Counted from the stretch's first letter, positions 33,239-44,217 are shown. The stretch is DNA of 64,000 nt from Burkholderia sp. 9120 (GCF_000745015.1 NZ_JQNA01000002.1:6324001-6388000), one strand, 5' to 3'. Notes: generated by a model from the sequence alone, not told the origin. Made by a program: numbers and translations.

Positions 33239-35146
33239 ATGTACGACTTGCTGAAAACCATCGACGACCCGGCAGCCTTGCGCCGCCTCGATCGCCGCCA
33301 ACTGCAACCGCTTGCCGACGAGTTGCGCGCCTTTGTGCTCGACAGCGTATCGCAGACGGGCGGCCATCTTTCGTCCAACCTCGGCACGGTCGAGTTGACC
33401 ATTGCGCTGCACTATGTGTTCGACACGCCGCGTGACCGGATCGTCTGGGACGTCGGCCATCAAACCTATCCGCACAAGATCCTGACCGGCCGCCGCGACC
33501 AGATGCACTCGCTGCGTCAGCTCGGCGGCATCTCGGGCTTCCCGAAGCGTGACGAGTCGGAATACGACACTTTCGGCACCGCGCACTCCAGCACGTCGAT
33601 CTCGGCTGCGCTCGGCATGGCGATCGCGAGCAAGCTGAAGGGCGAGCACCGTACGGGCATCGCCGTGATCGGCGACGGCGCGATGACGGCCGGCATGGCC
33701 TTCGAGGCGATGAACAACGCCGGCGTCGAAGACGACGTGCCGCTGCTGGTGATCCTGAACGACAACGACATGTCGATTTCGCCGCCGGTCGGCGCGCTGA
33801 ATCGCCATCTGGCGCGTCTGATGTCGGGGCGCTTCTACGCCGCCGCGCGCGCCGGTGTCGAACGCGTTCTGCGCGTTGCGCCGCCCATGCTCGATCTGGC
33901 CCGCAAGCTCGAAGAGCACGCGAAGGGCATGATCGTGCCGGCCACGCTGTTCGAAGAGTTCGGTTTCAACTACATCGGCCCGATCGACGGTCACGACCTC
34001 GATTCGCTGATCCCGACGCTGCAGAACATCAAGGAACTGCGCGGTCCGCAATTCCTGCACGTCGTGACAAAGAAGGGTCAAGGCTACAAGCTGGCTGAGG
34101 CCGATCCGGTGCTGTATCACGGCCCGGGCAAGTTCAATCCGGCGGAAGGCATCAAGCCGGCTACCACGCCGTCGAAGAAAACCTACACGCAGGTGTTCGG
34201 CGAATGGCTGTGCGACGCGGCCGAGCTCGATCCGCGCGTGGTGGGCATCACGCCGGCCATGCGCGAAGGCTCGGGCATGGTCGAGTTCGAGAAGCGCTTC
34301 CCGGATCGTTATTTCGACGTCGGCATCGCCGAGCAGCACGCGGTGACGTTCGCCGGCGGCCTCGCCGCCGACGGCATGAAGCCGGTGGTCGCGATTTACT
34401 CGACCTTCCTGCAACGTGCCTACGATCAGTTGATCCACGACGTCGCGCTGCAAAATCTGCCGGTGGTGTTCGCTATCGACCGCGCGGGTCTGGTCGGTGC
34501 CGACGGCGCCACGCACGCAGGTGCTTACGACCTGGCGTTCCTGCGCTGCATCCCGAACATGACGGTGATGGCCGCGTCGGACGAAAACGAATGCCGTCAG
34601 ATGCTGTACACGGCGTTGCAGCAGCCGAACCCGACGGCCGTGCGCTATCCACGCGGCGCCGGTACGGGTGTCGCAACCGTCAAGCAGATGGCTGTGCTGC
34701 CGATCGGCAAGGGTGAAATCCGTCGCGAGACTTCGCAACCCGCGGGCAAGCGGATCGCGATTCTGGCGTTCGGCACGATGGTCGCGCCGTCGCTGGCCGC
34801 CGCCGAGCAACTGGACGCCACGGTCGCGAACATGCGCTTCGTGAAGCCGCTGGACACGGATCTGGTCCGCCAGCTCGCCGAAACGCACGACGCCATCGTC
34901 ACGGTCGAAGAAGGCTGCGTGATGGGCGGTGCGGGTTCGGCCTGCGTCGAAGCCCTGCTTGAAAGCGGCGTGTTGCGGCCGGTGCTGCAACTGGGCCTGC
35001 CCGATCAGTTCATCGATCATGGCGATCCGGGCAAGCTGCTCGCCGCGTGCGGTCTCGACGCCGTCGGCATCGCCAAGTCGATTCGCGAACGCTTTCTGTC
35101 GAGCGGCGCGGTCGGCGGTCAGTCGTCGGTGAAGCGCGTCGCTTAA
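33239..35146 (+). CDS. dxs: 1-deoxy-D-xylulose-5-phosphate synthase
   Basis: This 635-residue TDP-dependent enzyme has [36 protein letters not shown] (TDP-binding GDG-N), and the C-terminal [16 protein letters not shown] with the catalytic Glu. It condenses pyruvate and glyceraldehyde 3-phosphate, the first step of the MEP isoprenoid pathway. The ATG at 33239 ([11 protein letters not shown]) is the conserved start; an in-frame ATG 45 bp upstream adds residues unlike the family. TACAAT at 33224-33229 may be a -10 box for additional expression. Confidence 0.94.
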   Translation: MYDLLKTIDDPAALRRLDRRQLQPLADELRAFVLDSVSQTGGHLSSNLGTVELTIALHYVFDTPRDRIVWDVGHQTYPHKILTGRRDQMHSLRQLGGISGFPKRDESEYDTFGTAHSSTSISAALGMAIASKLKGEHRTGIAVIGDGAMTAGMAFEAMNNAGVEDDVPLLVILNDNDMSISPPVGALNRHLARLMSGRFYAAARAGVERVLRVAPPMLDLARKLEEHAKGMIVPATLFEEFGFNYIGPIDGHDLDSLIPTLQNIKELRGPQFLHVVTKKGQGYKLAEADPVLYHGPGKFNPAEGIKPATTPSKKTYTQVFGEWLCDAAELDPRVVGITPAMREGSGMVEFEKRFPDRYFDVGIAEQHAVTFAGGLAADGMKPVVAIYSTFLQRAYDQLIHDVALQNLPVVFAIDRAGLVGADGATHAGAYDLAFLRCIPNMTVMAASDENECRQMLYTALQQPNPTAVRYPRGAGTGVATVKQMAVLPIGKGEIRRETSQPAGKRIAILAFGTMVAPSLAAAEQLDATVANMRFVKPLDTDLVRQLAETHDAIVTVEEGCVMGGAGSACVEALLESGVLRPVLQLGLPDQFIDHGDPGKLLAACGLDAVGIAKSIRERFLSSGAVGGQSSVKRVA

Positions 35147-35223
35147 AGCGTCGCATCAGGCGGCGCGGCTCGTCGCCCGAGCCGCGTTGCTATCGCGGTC
35201 ATAGCAATCTCCAACTTGAATCG

Positions 35224-35268
35224 ATGGGCCTTCTGGCCCATCATCCAACGCCGGCCGGGGCCGGCGTT
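35224..35268. other. Two adjacent perfect hairpins after dxs
   Basis: ATGGGCC-ttct-GGCCCAT (35224-35241) is followed by AACGCCGGCC-gg-GGCCGGCGTT (35247-35268). Neither has a T tract, so they may stabilise or end the dxs transcript, or form part of the folE2 leader. A third short stem-loop, ACTGTCG...CGACAGT, lies at about 35314-35332. Confidence 0.4.
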
Positions 35269-35409
35269 CGCCGTTGCGCGACCTGATCCGCACGGCCGCC
35301 GAGCGCCCCCGAACTGTCGGTTCGCGACAGTCCGCGGCAGCCTTCCAAGGTGACTTCCTGCGGAGCGAAAAGCCTGCGCGGCCCGGCGTTTTCTGGAAAG
35401 GACAAGACA

Positions 35410-36216
35410 ATGAATCAGATGAATCCCGCCTTTGTGATGCCCGACGTGCAAAGCACGCCCGATACGCGTCAGATCCCGATTCAGCGCGTCGGCGTGAAGG
35501 CCGTGCGTCATCCGTTGACGGTGCGTACGCAAAGCGGCGACGTCCAGCCGACAATCGGCACGTGGAATCTCGACGTGCATCTGCCCGCTGACCAGAAGGG
35601 CACGCATATGTCGCGATTCGTTGCGTTGCTTGAAGAGAACAAGGCGCCGCTGGAGTCGGCAACGTTCCGCACGATGCTCGCCGCGATGCTGGAAAAGCTC
35701 GAGGCCGAGGCCGGCCGTATTGAAGTGTCTTTCCCGTATTTCGTGAACAAGACCGCGCCGGTGTCGGGCGTGCAAAGCCTGCTGGACTACGAAGTCACGT
35801 TGACCGGCGAGACCCGTAACGGCGCGACGCGTCTGTTTCTGAAGGTGCTGGTGCCGGTCACGAGCCTGTGCCCGTGCTCGAAGAAGATCTCGCAGTACGG
35901 CGCGCACAACCAGCGCTCGCACGTCACGATCAACGCGGAATTGGCCGGCGACGTGGCCGTCGAAGAACTGGTTCGTATCGCTGAGGAAGAAGCGTCGTGC
36001 GAGCTGTGGGGCCTGCTGAAGCGCCCGGACGAGAAGTTCGTCACCGAGCGTGCCTACGAGAATCCGAAATTCGTCGAAGATCTGGTGCGCGACGTCGCGC
36101 AGCGTCTGAATGCGGACGAGCGGATCGTCGCGTATGTGCTTGAAGCGGAGAACTTCGAGTCGATTCACAATCACAGCGCGTACGCGGTGATCGAGCGCGA
36201 TAAGCGGGCGGTTTGA
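35410..36216 (+). CDS. folE2: GTP cyclohydrolase FolE2 (type IB)
   Basis: This 268-residue protein has [20 protein letters not shown], the FolE2 block with the Cys that binds metal, and [13 protein letters not shown] near the C-terminus. Type IB GTP cyclohydrolases make 7,8-dihydroneopterin triphosphate for folate and queuosine, and use Mn or other metals, so they replace FolE when zinc is short. The ATG at 35410 is preceded by GGAAAGGA. No zinc-regulator (Zur) box was recognised upstream. It follows dxs by 263 bp, usual in Burkholderia. Confidence 0.92.
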   Translation: MNQMNPAFVMPDVQSTPDTRQIPIQRVGVKAVRHPLTVRTQSGDVQPTIGTWNLDVHLPADQKGTHMSRFVALLEENKAPLESATFRTMLAAMLEKLEAEAGRIEVSFPYFVNKTAPVSGVQSLLDYEVTLTGETRNGATRLFLKVLVPVTSLCPCSKKISQYGAHNQRSHVTINAELAGDVAVEELVRIAEEEASCELWGLLKRPDEKFVTERAYENPKFVEDLVRDVAQRLNADERIVAYVLEAENFESIHNHSAYAVIERDKRAV

Positions 36217-36246
36217 TACGTTCATTGCCCCACGCTGGTCGCCAAT

Positions 36247-36277
36247 AAAAAAGCCGCTCTAAAAGAGCGGCTTTTTT
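36247..36277. terminator. Bidirectional terminator between folE2 and tsaD
   Basis: AAAAAAGCCGCTCT and AGAGCGGCTTTTTT form a strong stem with A and T tracts on both sides, placed between convergent genes. Confidence 0.9.
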
Positions 36278-36306
36278 ACGCGCGCCGAACTACTGAGCTT
36301 TCGAGC

Positions 36307-37335
36307 TTAGCGTGCGAGCGAAGTCAGGTCCCAGCGCGGCTTCACCGTGAACGCGTAATCTTTGCCCGACTGATCCGGCCAGCGCTGCAAGCGCAACGCG
36401 CCGGCCAGCGCGATCATCGCGCCGTTGTCCGTGCACAGCGACAAATCCGGATAATGCACATAGAAATTGCGTTTCTTCGCTGCGGCGGAAAGCGCCTCGC
36501 GCAGTTGCCGGTTCGCGCCCACGCCGCCGGCCACCACCAACCGGTTCAGCTTGGTTTTTTTCAGCGCGGCCAGCGACTTCACCGCCAGCACGTCGACCGC
36601 TGCGTCCACGAAACCGCGGGCCAGATCGGCTTTCGCCTGCTCGCAGATATTCGCGCCGCCGAGCTTTTTTGCATGCGTGAGCACAGCGGTTTTCAAGCCG
36701 CTGAAGCTGAAGTCGAGGTCGCCGGAATGCAGCATGGGACGCGGCAGCACCACCGCGCCGGGCGTGCCGAATTCGGCCATGCGCGACACTTCGGGGCCGC
36801 CGGGATAACCGAGGCCGAGCAGCTTGGCGGTTTTGTCGAAGGCTTCGCCGGCTGCGTCGTCCAGTGTTTCGCCGAGCGTTTCGTACTCGCCGACGTCCGT
36901 TACGCGCATCAATTGCGTATGTCCGCCGGACACCAGCAGCGCGACAAACGGAAACGGCGGCGGCTCGTCCACCAGCAGCGGCGACAGCAAATGCCCTTCG
37001 AGATGGTGGATGCCGATAGTCGGCTTGTCCCACGCCATGGCCAGCGAATTGGCCACGCTCGCGCCGACCAGCAGCGCGCCCGCGAGCCCTGGCCCTTGCG
37101 TGTAGGCGATCGCGTCGATGTCGCTGCGCGCCGCACCGGCGCGCTCCATCACTTCTTCGAGCAACGGCAGCGCACGCCGGATATGGTCGCGCGACGCCAG
37201 TTCAGGCACCACGCCGCCGTATTCCCGATGCATCGCGATTTGCGAATGCAGCGCGTGCGCGAGCAGGCCGCGCTCTGTGTCGTAGAGCGCGAGACCGGTT
37301 TCGTCGCAGGAGCTTTCGATGCCGAGAACGAGCAT
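36307..37335 (-). CDS. tsaD: tRNA N6-adenosine threonylcarbamoyltransferase
   Basis: This 342-residue protein begins [19 protein letters not shown] and has [10 protein letters not shown] with the iron-binding HxxxH (residues about 111-115), [13 protein letters not shown] and the late [13 protein letters not shown]. TsaD transfers threonylcarbamoyl to A37 of tRNAs reading ANN codons and is essential in most bacteria. The start at 37335 gives the conserved N-terminus; the frame remains open 14 residues further upstream. The next gene is divergent. Confidence 0.95.
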   Translation of the reverse strand: MLVLGIESSCDETGLALYDTERGLLAHALHSQIAMHREYGGVVPELASRDHIRRALPLLEEVMERAGAARSDIDAIAYTQGPGLAGALLVGASVANSLAMAWDKPTIGIHHLEGHLLSPLLVDEPPPFPFVALLVSGGHTQLMRVTDVGEYETLGETLDDAAGEAFDKTAKLLGLGYPGGPEVSRMAEFGTPGAVVLPRPMLHSGDLDFSFSGLKTAVLTHAKKLGGANICEQAKADLARGFVDAAVDVLAVKSLAALKKTKLNRLVVAGGVGANRQLREALSAAAKKRNFYVHYPDLSLCTDNGAMIALAGALRLQRWPDQSGKDYAFTVKPRWDLTSLAR

Positions 37336-37491
37336 GATGGATGGTTGGGTTCGAACGACCACGGCCGTGCGTGACACTGCGGATACGACGCGCAGGGACT
37401 GTCAGGACGCGGCCGAGAAAATGAAAAGGCAAGCCTGAAAGTATAGCAGTGCCGACAAGCCGCCGCAGACGCGCAGGTACAATGCGGCCCC

Positions 37492-38709
37492 ATGGAATCC
37501 TTCGATATCGCGGTAATCGGCGCAGGCGCGGCCGGCATGATGTGCGCGGCCGTGGCCGGGCAACTCGGCCGTCGCGTGGTGCTGATCGACCACTCGCAGC
37601 GTCTCGCGGAAAAAATCCGCATCTCCGGCGGCGGCCGGTGCAACTTCACCAATCTGTACGCCGGCCCGGCTAATTACCTGTCTGCCAATCCGCATTTTTG
37701 CCGCTCGGCGCTGGCGCGCTATACGCCGCGCGACTTCATGGCGCTGCTCAAGCGGCATCACGTGACGTGGCACGAGAAGCACAAGGGGCAACTCTTCTGC
37801 GATCAGTCGAGCGACGCCGTCATCAATGTTTTGAAGGCCGAGTGCGACGCGGGCCGTGTCGCGTGGCGCACGCCGCTGTCGGTCGAGCAGGTGCGGCAGG
37901 ACGCGGAAGGCCGCTACACGCTGGACACCCAGTCGGGTCCGATCACGGCGCGCGCGCTGGTGATCGCGACCGGCGGTCTGTCGATCCCCAAGATCGGCGC
38001 GACGGATTTCGCCTACCGCGTCGCGAAGCAATTCGGCCACAAGCTGATCGACACGCGCCCGGCGCTCGTCCCGCTGACCTTCGCCGCGGCCGACTGGGAG
38101 CCGTTCGCGGCGCTGTCGGGCGTATCGCTGGAAGTGCAACTCGCGACCGGCAACAAGAAGACCGGCGCGGAATTCAACGAAGATCTGCTGCTGACCCATC
38201 GAGGCCTGTCCGGCCCGGGCGTGCTGCAGATTTCGAGCTACTGGCAGCCCGGCGAGCCGATTCACATCAATCTGCTGCCGGAAAAGGACGCCACCACCGC
38301 GTTGCTGGAGGCCAAAACCGGCACGAAGCGCCAGATCGCCAATCTGCTGTCCGAATGGGTGCCGCAGCGGCTTGCGCACGTCTGGCTGGAAACCCACCAG
38401 ATTCCCGCCGACGCACGCGTCGCCGATCTGCCGGACAAGACCCTGCGACGCGTCGGCGAGGCCTTGTCGCGCTGGACGCTCACGCCCAACGGCACCGAAG
38501 GCTATCGCAAGGCCGAAGTGACGCGCGGCGGGGTGGACACGCGCGACCTGTCGTCGGCGACGATGATGAGCGCGCGTGCGCCAGGTTTGTACTTCATCGG
38601 CGAGGCGGTCGACGTGACCGGCTGGCTCGGCGGCTACAATTTTCAGTGGGCGTGGGCGTCGGGCGTGGCGGCTGGACAGGCGGCTGCGGAGTACGCTCTG
38701 GGGGCTTGA
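37492..38709 (+). CDS. HI0933/YhiN-family flavoprotein
   Basis: This 405-residue FAD protein has the N-terminal dinucleotide motif VIGAGAAGMMCA, the family KIRISGGGRCNFTN, LVIATGGLSIPKIGATDF and C-terminal FIGEAVDVTGWLGGYNFQWAWASG. It belongs to the HI0933-like flavoprotein group; some members reduce bile acids (BaiN), but most have no assigned function. It stands alone between tsaD (divergent) and the rpsU operon. The fold is certain; the reaction is not. Confidence 0.85.
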   Translation: MESFDIAVIGAGAAGMMCAAVAGQLGRRVVLIDHSQRLAEKIRISGGGRCNFTNLYAGPANYLSANPHFCRSALARYTPRDFMALLKRHHVTWHEKHKGQLFCDQSSDAVINVLKAECDAGRVAWRTPLSVEQVRQDAEGRYTLDTQSGPITARALVIATGGLSIPKIGATDFAYRVAKQFGHKLIDTRPALVPLTFAAADWEPFAALSGVSLEVQLATGNKKTGAEFNEDLLLTHRGLSGPGVLQISSYWQPGEPIHINLLPEKDATTALLEAKTGTKRQIANLLSEWVPQRLAHVWLETHQIPADARVADLPDKTLRRVGEALSRWTLTPNGTEGYRKAEVTRGGVDTRDLSSATMMSARAPGLYFIGEAVDVTGWLGGYNFQWAWASGVAAGQAAAEYALGA

Positions 38710-38777
38710 CGGCGCATTAGCTTTGTGAGAGAGCTCTGCTATACTCCTGAACCTTTACAAAGTGCCGTTATTGAAAA

Positions 38778-38983
38778 ATGACGACCATCCGCGTAAAAGA
38801 CAACGAGCCGTTTGAGTTGCCATGCGCCGTTTCAAGCGCAGCATGGAGAAAACCGGCTGGTTGACGGAACTTCGCGCTCGCGAGTTTTACGAAAAGCCTA
38901 CGGCTGAGCGCAAGAAAGCGGCTGCGGTGAAGCGTCATTTCAAGCATCTGCGTGGCCAGATGCTGCCAAAAAAGTTCTACTGA
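38778..38983 (+). pseudogene. rpsU: Ribosomal protein S21 gene with an apparent single-base deletion
   Basis: From the ATG at 38778 the sequence reads [14 protein letters not shown], the conserved S21 N-terminus, then goes out of frame at 38819-38821 and stops at 38862. The rest ([40 protein letters not shown]... to MLPKKFY, 38822-38983) is intact in another frame. One extra G after TTG would restore ELAMRRF. The S21 C-terminal part also lacks two residues of the common ERKRKKAAAV segment. It heads the yqeY-dnaG-rpoD operon. TATACT at 38740-38745 is a likely -10 box. A sequence error is quite likely. Confidence 0.8.
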
Positions 38984-39207
38984 TTCTGGCGTTGCCGCGG
39001 TTCCCGTCGAACGGAGCGGCGACATCCAACCGGTGAGGGCGCTGCAGGCGCCGTCACGGAAAACACGGTCCCTTCGGGCCAGCCGGCAGGGTCGCACACA
39101 TTACGCATATCGCGCCAACCCGTTTGAGGAAGCAGTCCCAAGCGGGTATTCGTGTTGATGCGGTCGGCCCGGCCGGATTTTCAAATTCCAACGCATTCAG
39201 GTGAGTG

Positions 39208-39654
39208 ATGAGTCTCAAGGACCAGATCAACGACGACATGAAAGCCGCCATGCGGGCGCGTGAAACCGAGCGTCTCGGCACGATCCGCCTGTTGCTCGCC
39301 GCGATCAAGCAACGCGAAGTCGACGAGCGCATCACGCTCGACGACACGGCGATCACCGCGGTCATCGACAAGATGATCAAGCAGCGCAAAGACTCGATCA
39401 GCCAGTTCGAAGCGGCCAGCCGCACGGATCTCGCCGACAAGGAAAAGGCCGAAATGGCGATCCTGTCCGCGTATATGCCGGAGCAGATGTCCGAGGCGGA
39501 GATCGTTGCCGAAGTTCAGGCCGCGGTCGCGCAAACCGGCGCTGCCGGCCCGCAGGACATGGGCAAGGTGATGGGCGTGCTGAAGCCGAAGCTGGCCGGC
39601 CGCGCCGACATGACCGCCGTCTCGGCGCAAGTCAAAGCCGCGCTCGCGAAGTAA
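39208..39654 (+). CDS. GatB/YqeY-domain protein
   Basis: This 148-residue protein has MSLKDQINDDMKAAMRARETERLGTIRLLLAAIKQREVDE and ILSAYMPEQMSEAEI, matching YqeY, which resembles the tRNA-binding tail of GatB. The YqeY gene often sits between rpsU and dnaG in Gram-negative genomes. It may bind tRNA, but no role is proven. The ATG at 39208 follows an AGGTGA ribosome site. Confidence 0.87.
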   Translation: MSLKDQINDDMKAAMRARETERLGTIRLLLAAIKQREVDERITLDDTAITAVIDKMIKQRKDSISQFEAASRTDLADKEKAEMAILSAYMPEQMSEAEIVAEVQAAVAQTGAAGPQDMGKVMGVLKPKLAGRADMTAVSAQVKAALAK

Positions 39655-39736
39655 TTTCCGTCTATCGGGTCTGCGCGCACCGTCGCTCGACGGGCGGCGC
39701 GCGCAGCCTTGAGCTTTTCAGGTAGCGTCATTTACT

Positions 39737-41602
39737 GTGATTCCTCCGTCATTTCTGCAGGACCTGCTCAACCGCGTCGATATCGTCGACGTGGTCGGCC
39801 GGTATGTGCAGCTGAAAAAGGGCGGCGCGAACTTCATGGGGCTGTGCCCGTTTCACAACGAAAAAAGCCCCTCGTTTACGGTTAGTCCGACTAAACAGTT
39901 CTATCACTGCTTCGGCTGTGGTGCGCACGGCACGGCGATCGGGTTCCTGATGGAACACGTTGGCTCGTCGTTCCCCGAGGCCGTCAACGATCTCGCGCAG
40001 TCGGTCGGCTTGACCGTGCCGAACGAGCCGTCGCCGGGGTATGGCGGCGGGGGCGGCGGCTATGCGCCAGCGGCGTCCAAAGCGGTCACCACGGCGCTTT
40101 CCGACGTCATGCAAACCGCCTGCGATTTTTACCGCAAGCAACTGCGTGGCGCGCCCACCGCGATTCAGTATCTGAAGAAACGCGGCTTGACCGGCGAGAT
40201 CGCTGCCCGCTTCGGACTCGGCTACGCCCCAGACGGCTGGCAGAACCTCGAGCCGGCATTTCCTAACTATCGGGACGATTCGCTGGTCGAGTCGGGGCTG
40301 GTGATTGTCAGCGAAAAGTCGGACGCGCAGGGTCAGAACCGCCGTTACGACCGCTTTCGCGAGCGGATCATGTTCCCAATACGCAATGTGAAGGGGCAGG
40401 TGATCGGCTTCGGCGGCCGGGTACTGGACAGCGGCGAGCCGAAATATTTGAATTCGCCCGAAACGCCGCTATTTAACAAAGGCAGCGAGTTGTACGGGCT
40501 GTTCGAGGCGCGTCTGGCGATTCGCGAACAGCACTACGTGCTGGTGGTCGAAGGCTATATGGACGTGGTCGCGCTGGCCCAATTGGGGTTTCAGAACGCG
40601 GTCGCGACGCTCGGCACGGCCTGCACGCCAATTCATGTGCAGAAACTGATGCGTCAGACCGATACGGTCATTTTCAGTTTCGACGGCGACTCGGCGGGGC
40701 GGCGCGCCGCGCGCCGCGCGCTGGACGCCTGTCTGCCGCACGCGGCCGACAATCGCACCATCCGCTTCCTGTTTCTGCCGTCCGAGCACGATCCGGACAG
40801 CTACGTGCGTGAATTCGGCACCGAGGGCTTCGCCGAGCAGGTCGAGCGCGCCATGCCGCTGTCGCAGTTCATGCTCAATGAGGTGCTGACCGGCAAGGAG
40901 CTGGATCAGCCCGAAGGCCGGGCCCGCGCGCTGTTCGACGCCAAGCCCTTGCTGCAGGCGCTGCCGGCCAATGCGCTGCGCGCCCAGATCATGCATATGT
41001 TCGCCGACCGGCTCGACGTGCCGTTCGACGAAGTGGCGGCCCTCTGCGAGGTCGATTCGCGGATCGCGGTGGCCGCCCGCTCGGCGCCGGCCCGCAAAGA
41101 CCGGCGCAGCGTGACCGGGATCGAAGAGAAAACGCTGCGCAATCTGGTGATGTATCCGCGCACGGTGGCGGTGCTCGACGAAGACGCCGAGCAGGCGCTT
41201 CTGACGGTGACGCGGCACGGCGAGCTGTTCGAAGAAGTGACGACGCACGCGCGTGCGCTGGGCGATTCGGCGGAGTTTCAGTTGCTGTCCGATCTATTGC
41301 GAAACGGCGCGAACGCCCCAACTTTCGAGGAAATCTTTCGCAAAATTCTAGACTATGATGAAAACGTCCGGGATTTGTTGCTGAAGGACCCGGAGGATGC
41401 GACCGTCATCGAGGAACGGCGCGAGCAGGAGCGAATTGTCGGCGAGGAATTGAAAGCCGCGATTCTGAAGATGCGGTACGACGCTTATTGCGATCGTCTC
41501 GAGCAACTTTCGCGGCAATCCCGGCACACGCCGGAGGAGTTTGCGGAGCTGTCGGAGTTGAACCGGAAGCGGGCCGACATGAAGCGCCAGCTGGGGCTCT
41601 AG
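39737..41602 (+). CDS. dnaG: DNA primase
   Basis: This 621-residue protein has an N-terminal CHC2 zinc ribbon (CPFHNEKSPSFTV...FYHCFGCG), the Toprim core with VVEGYMDVVAL and FDGDSAGRRAA, and a C-terminal helicase-interaction domain. It makes RNA primers for lagging-strand synthesis. The GTG at 39737 (MIPPSFLQDLLNRVDIVDVV) is the start; GTG fits the family. It is the middle gene of the rpsU-dnaG-rpoD macromolecular synthesis operon. Confidence 0.95.
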   Translation: MIPPSFLQDLLNRVDIVDVVGRYVQLKKGGANFMGLCPFHNEKSPSFTVSPTKQFYHCFGCGAHGTAIGFLMEHVGSSFPEAVNDLAQSVGLTVPNEPSPGYGGGGGGYAPAASKAVTTALSDVMQTACDFYRKQLRGAPTAIQYLKKRGLTGEIAARFGLGYAPDGWQNLEPAFPNYRDDSLVESGLVIVSEKSDAQGQNRRYDRFRERIMFPIRNVKGQVIGFGGRVLDSGEPKYLNSPETPLFNKGSELYGLFEARLAIREQHYVLVVEGYMDVVALAQLGFQNAVATLGTACTPIHVQKLMRQTDTVIFSFDGDSAGRRAARRALDACLPHAADNRTIRFLFLPSEHDPDSYVREFGTEGFAEQVERAMPLSQFMLNEVLTGKELDQPEGRARALFDAKPLLQALPANALRAQIMHMFADRLDVPFDEVAALCEVDSRIAVAARSAPARKDRRSVTGIEEKTLRNLVMYPRTVAVLDEDAEQALLTVTRHGELFEEVTTHARALGDSAEFQLLSDLLRNGANAPTFEEIFRKILDYDENVRDLLLKDPEDATVIEERREQERIVGEELKAAILKMRYDAYCDRLEQLSRQSRHTPEEFAELSELNRKRADMKRQLGL

Positions 41603-41701
41603 GCCGGTTGCGAAGGGTCGAAGTGGTATAATAAAAGGTTTCCAGCGGTTTGTTTTTCAAAGGGTTTTCCTAGCAAAGGCCAACAGGCGAAGGGCGATGC
41701 G

Positions 41702-44095
41702 ATGGCAAAGACTACAGGCGGAAATAAAGCGGCAGGCACAGGCTCGAAGGAGCCGACCAGAAAGGTCACCGAGGCCAGGCTAGATTCTTCCGCCAGAAAA
41801 ACGTCTACCGTCAGTGTTGCACCGGTTGCGGGGAAGAAATCCTTGACCAGTTCCGCTGCACGAGCGGAGCAGGTTGAGGCAGCGAGAGTGGTATCACCAC
41901 CGGTCACGAAGCGGCCGGGTGTCAGAAGCGCAAGGGAAGCGGTTGTCGCGCAGGACGATGCGGCAGTCCGCGAGGTTCCAGTATCCACGGTTCAACCGGC
42001 TGGCGTCCACCAGCCGCGAGTCGAGACTACAGCCGGTACGGCGAACTCCATGACGAAAAAGCTGAATGAAGTACCCGTCGATGACGAAGCAACCCAAAGC
42101 GAAGAAACCCCTGCCGCCGCGGCTCCGGCCAAAGTGGAAAAGGTCAAGGCTCGCGACCGTCGTGCAAAGGAAAAAGCGCTGCTGAAAGACGCGTTCGCGT
42201 CGTCACAGCCGGGCACGGTCGAGGAACTCGAGGAGCGCCGTTCCAAACTGCGCACGCTGATCAAGCTCGGCAAGGAGCGCGGCTTCCTCACGTACGCCGA
42301 AATCAACGACCACCTGCCGGACAACTTCACCGAGACCGAGGCGATCGAAGGCATCATCAGCACGTTCAACGACATGGGCGTGGCGGTGTATGAACAGGCC
42401 CCGGACGCTGAAACGCTGCTGCTGAACGACAACGCACCCGCCGCTTCGTCGGACGACGAAGTGGAAGAGGAAGCCGAAGTCGCGCTGTCCACCGTCGACT
42501 CCGAATTCGGCCGCACCACCGACCCGGTCCGCATGTACATGCGCGAAATGGGCACGGTCGAGCTGCTCACGCGCGAAGGCGAAATCGAAATCGCCAAGCG
42601 GATCGAAGACGGTCTGAAGCACATGGTGATGGCAATCTCCGCGTGCCCGACCACGATCGCCGACATCCTCGCCATGGCTGAGCGGGTCGCGAACGAGGAA
42701 ATCCGGATCGACGAACTGGTGGACGGCCTGATCGACGCCAACGCGGAAGACGCGGACGGCTTCTCCGCGCAAGAGGCGGAAGCGATCGAGAGCGACGAAG
42801 AAGAAGTCGAAGAAGAGTCCGAGGAAGACGAGGAAGAAGACGACGGCACGGCGCAAGCCACGGCCAACGCAGCGCAGATGGAAGCGCTCAAGCGTGCGTC
42901 GCTCGAAAAGTTTGCCCTGATCAGCGAATGGTTCGACAAGATGCGTCGCGCGTTCGAGAAAGAAGGCTACAAGTCCAAGTCGTATCTGAAGGCTCAGGAA
43001 ACGATCCAGAACGAACTGATGACGATCCGCTTCACCGCGCGCACGGTCGAGCGTCTGTGCGATACGTTGCGCGCGCAAGTGGACGAAGTGCGTCAGGTCG
43101 AGCGTCAGATTCTGCACACGGTGGTCGACAAGTGCGGCATGCCGCGCGCGGAGTTCATCGCGCGTTTTCCGGGCAGCGAAACGGATCTCGAATGGGCCGA
43201 CCGGATTGTCGGCGAGGGTCACGCCTACAGCGCGATCCTCACGCGGAACATTCCGGCTATCCGCGAACAGCAGCAACGTCTGCTGGACCTGCAGGCGCGT
43301 GTCGTATTGCCGCTGAAGGACCTGAAGGAAACCAACCGTCAGATGGCGGCCGGTGAACTGAAGGCGCGGCAAGCCAAGCGCGAAATGACCGAGGCGAATT
43401 TGCGTCTCGTGATCTCGATCGCGAAGAAGTACACGAACCGTGGTCTGCAGTTCCTCGACCTGATTCAGGAAGGCAATATCGGCCTGATGAAGGCGGTGGA
43501 CAAATTCGAATATCGCCGCGGCTACAAGTTCTCCACGTACGCCACGTGGTGGATTCGCCAGGCCATTACGCGTTCGATCGCCGACCAGGCGCGTACGATC
43601 CGGATTCCGGTTCACATGATCGAAACGATCAACAAGATGAACCGTATTTCGCGTCAGATTCTGCAGGAAACCGGTCTCGAACCGGATCCGGCAACGCTGG
43701 CCGAGAAGATGGAAATGCCGGAAGACAAGATCCGCAAGATCATGAAGATCGCGAAAGAGCCGATCTCCATGGAAACGCCGATCGGTGACGACGACGATTC
43801 GCATCTGGGCGACTTCATCGAAGATACGAACACGGTGGCGCCGGCGGATGCGGCCTTGCATGCCAGCATGCGCGACGTCGTGAAAGATGTGCTCGACTCG
43901 TTGACGCCGCGCGAAGCGAAGGTGCTGCGCATGCGTTTCGGTATCGAGATGAGCACCGATCACACGCTCGAAGAAGTCGGCAAGCAGTTCGACGTGACGC
44001 GTGAGCGGATCCGTCAGATCGAGGCGAAGGCGCTGCGCAAGCTGCGTCATCCGAGCCGTTCGGACAAGCTGAAGTCGTTCCTTGAAGGGAATTGA
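41702..44095 (+). CDS. rpoD: RNA polymerase sigma factor RpoD (sigma-70)
   Basis: This 797-residue protein has region 1.1, region 1.2 ([16 protein letters not shown]), a non-conserved acidic insert with a Glu/Asp run near residue 365, region 2 ([59 protein letters not shown]) and region 4.2 ([31 protein letters not shown]). It is the main sigma factor. The first 110 residues are a Lys/Ala/Thr-rich extension absent from E. coli RpoD. TATAAT at 41627-41632, 70 bp before the start, is a likely internal promoter. Confidence 0.96.
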   Translation: MAKTTGGNKAAGTGSKEPTRKVTEARLDSSARKTSTVSVAPVAGKKSLTSSAARAEQVEAARVVSPPVTKRPGVRSAREAVVAQDDAAVREVPVSTVQPAGVHQPRVETTAGTANSMTKKLNEVPVDDEATQSEETPAAAAPAKVEKVKARDRRAKEKALLKDAFASSQPGTVEELEERRSKLRTLIKLGKERGFLTYAEINDHLPDNFTETEAIEGIISTFNDMGVAVYEQAPDAETLLLNDNAPAASSDDEVEEEAEVALSTVDSEFGRTTDPVRMYMREMGTVELLTREGEIEIAKRIEDGLKHMVMAISACPTTIADILAMAERVANEEIRIDELVDGLIDANAEDADGFSAQEAEAIESDEEEVEEESEEDEEEDDGTAQATANAAQMEALKRASLEKFALISEWFDKMRRAFEKEGYKSKSYLKAQETIQNELMTIRFTARTVERLCDTLRAQVDEVRQVERQILHTVVDKCGMPRAEFIARFPGSETDLEWADRIVGEGHAYSAILTRNIPAIREQQQRLLDLQARVVLPLKDLKETNRQMAAGELKARQAKREMTEANLRLVISIAKKYTNRGLQFLDLIQEGNIGLMKAVDKFEYRRGYKFSTYATWWIRQAITRSIADQARTIRIPVHMIETINKMNRISRQILQETGLEPDPATLAEKMEMPEDKIRKIMKIAKEPISMETPIGDDDDSHLGDFIEDTNTVAPADAALHASMRDVVKDVLDSLTPREAKVLRMRFGIEMSTDHTLEEVGKQFDVTRERIRQIEAKALRKLRHPSRSDKLKSFLEGN

Positions 44096-44136
44096 TCGAC
44101 GCTTGTAGCGTGTAGTAATCGATGTAGCGGTTTGAA

Positions 44137-44188
44137 GGGGCTTCCCGGTTGTTTCGCGATAGCGAAGCGGTTGCGGAGGCCCCTTTTT
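44137..44188 (+). terminator. rpoD terminator
   Basis: GGGGCTTCC (44137-44145) pairs with GGAGGCCCC (44175-44183), with an inner stem TTCGC-gata-GCGAA, followed by TTTTT. It lies 41 bp after the rpoD stop. Confidence 0.85.
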
Positions 44189-44217
44189 CGTGTAGTATGT
44201 CGGCCAATCAAGGAATC

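Noticed and set aside
33146..35020. 624-codon open frame antisense to dxs
   Set aside because: Opposite a conserved enzyme, with no recognisable domain.
38805..38830. Programmed -1 frameshift in rpsU
   Set aside because: The re-reading would restore the protein, but no slippery heptamer or stimulatory structure is visible, so a one-base deletion or error is simpler.
42203..44050. 615-codon open frame antisense to rpoD
   Set aside because: It lies wholly opposite rpoD, is Arg/His/Val-rich without domains, and arises from GC-biased codons in the third position of the real gene.
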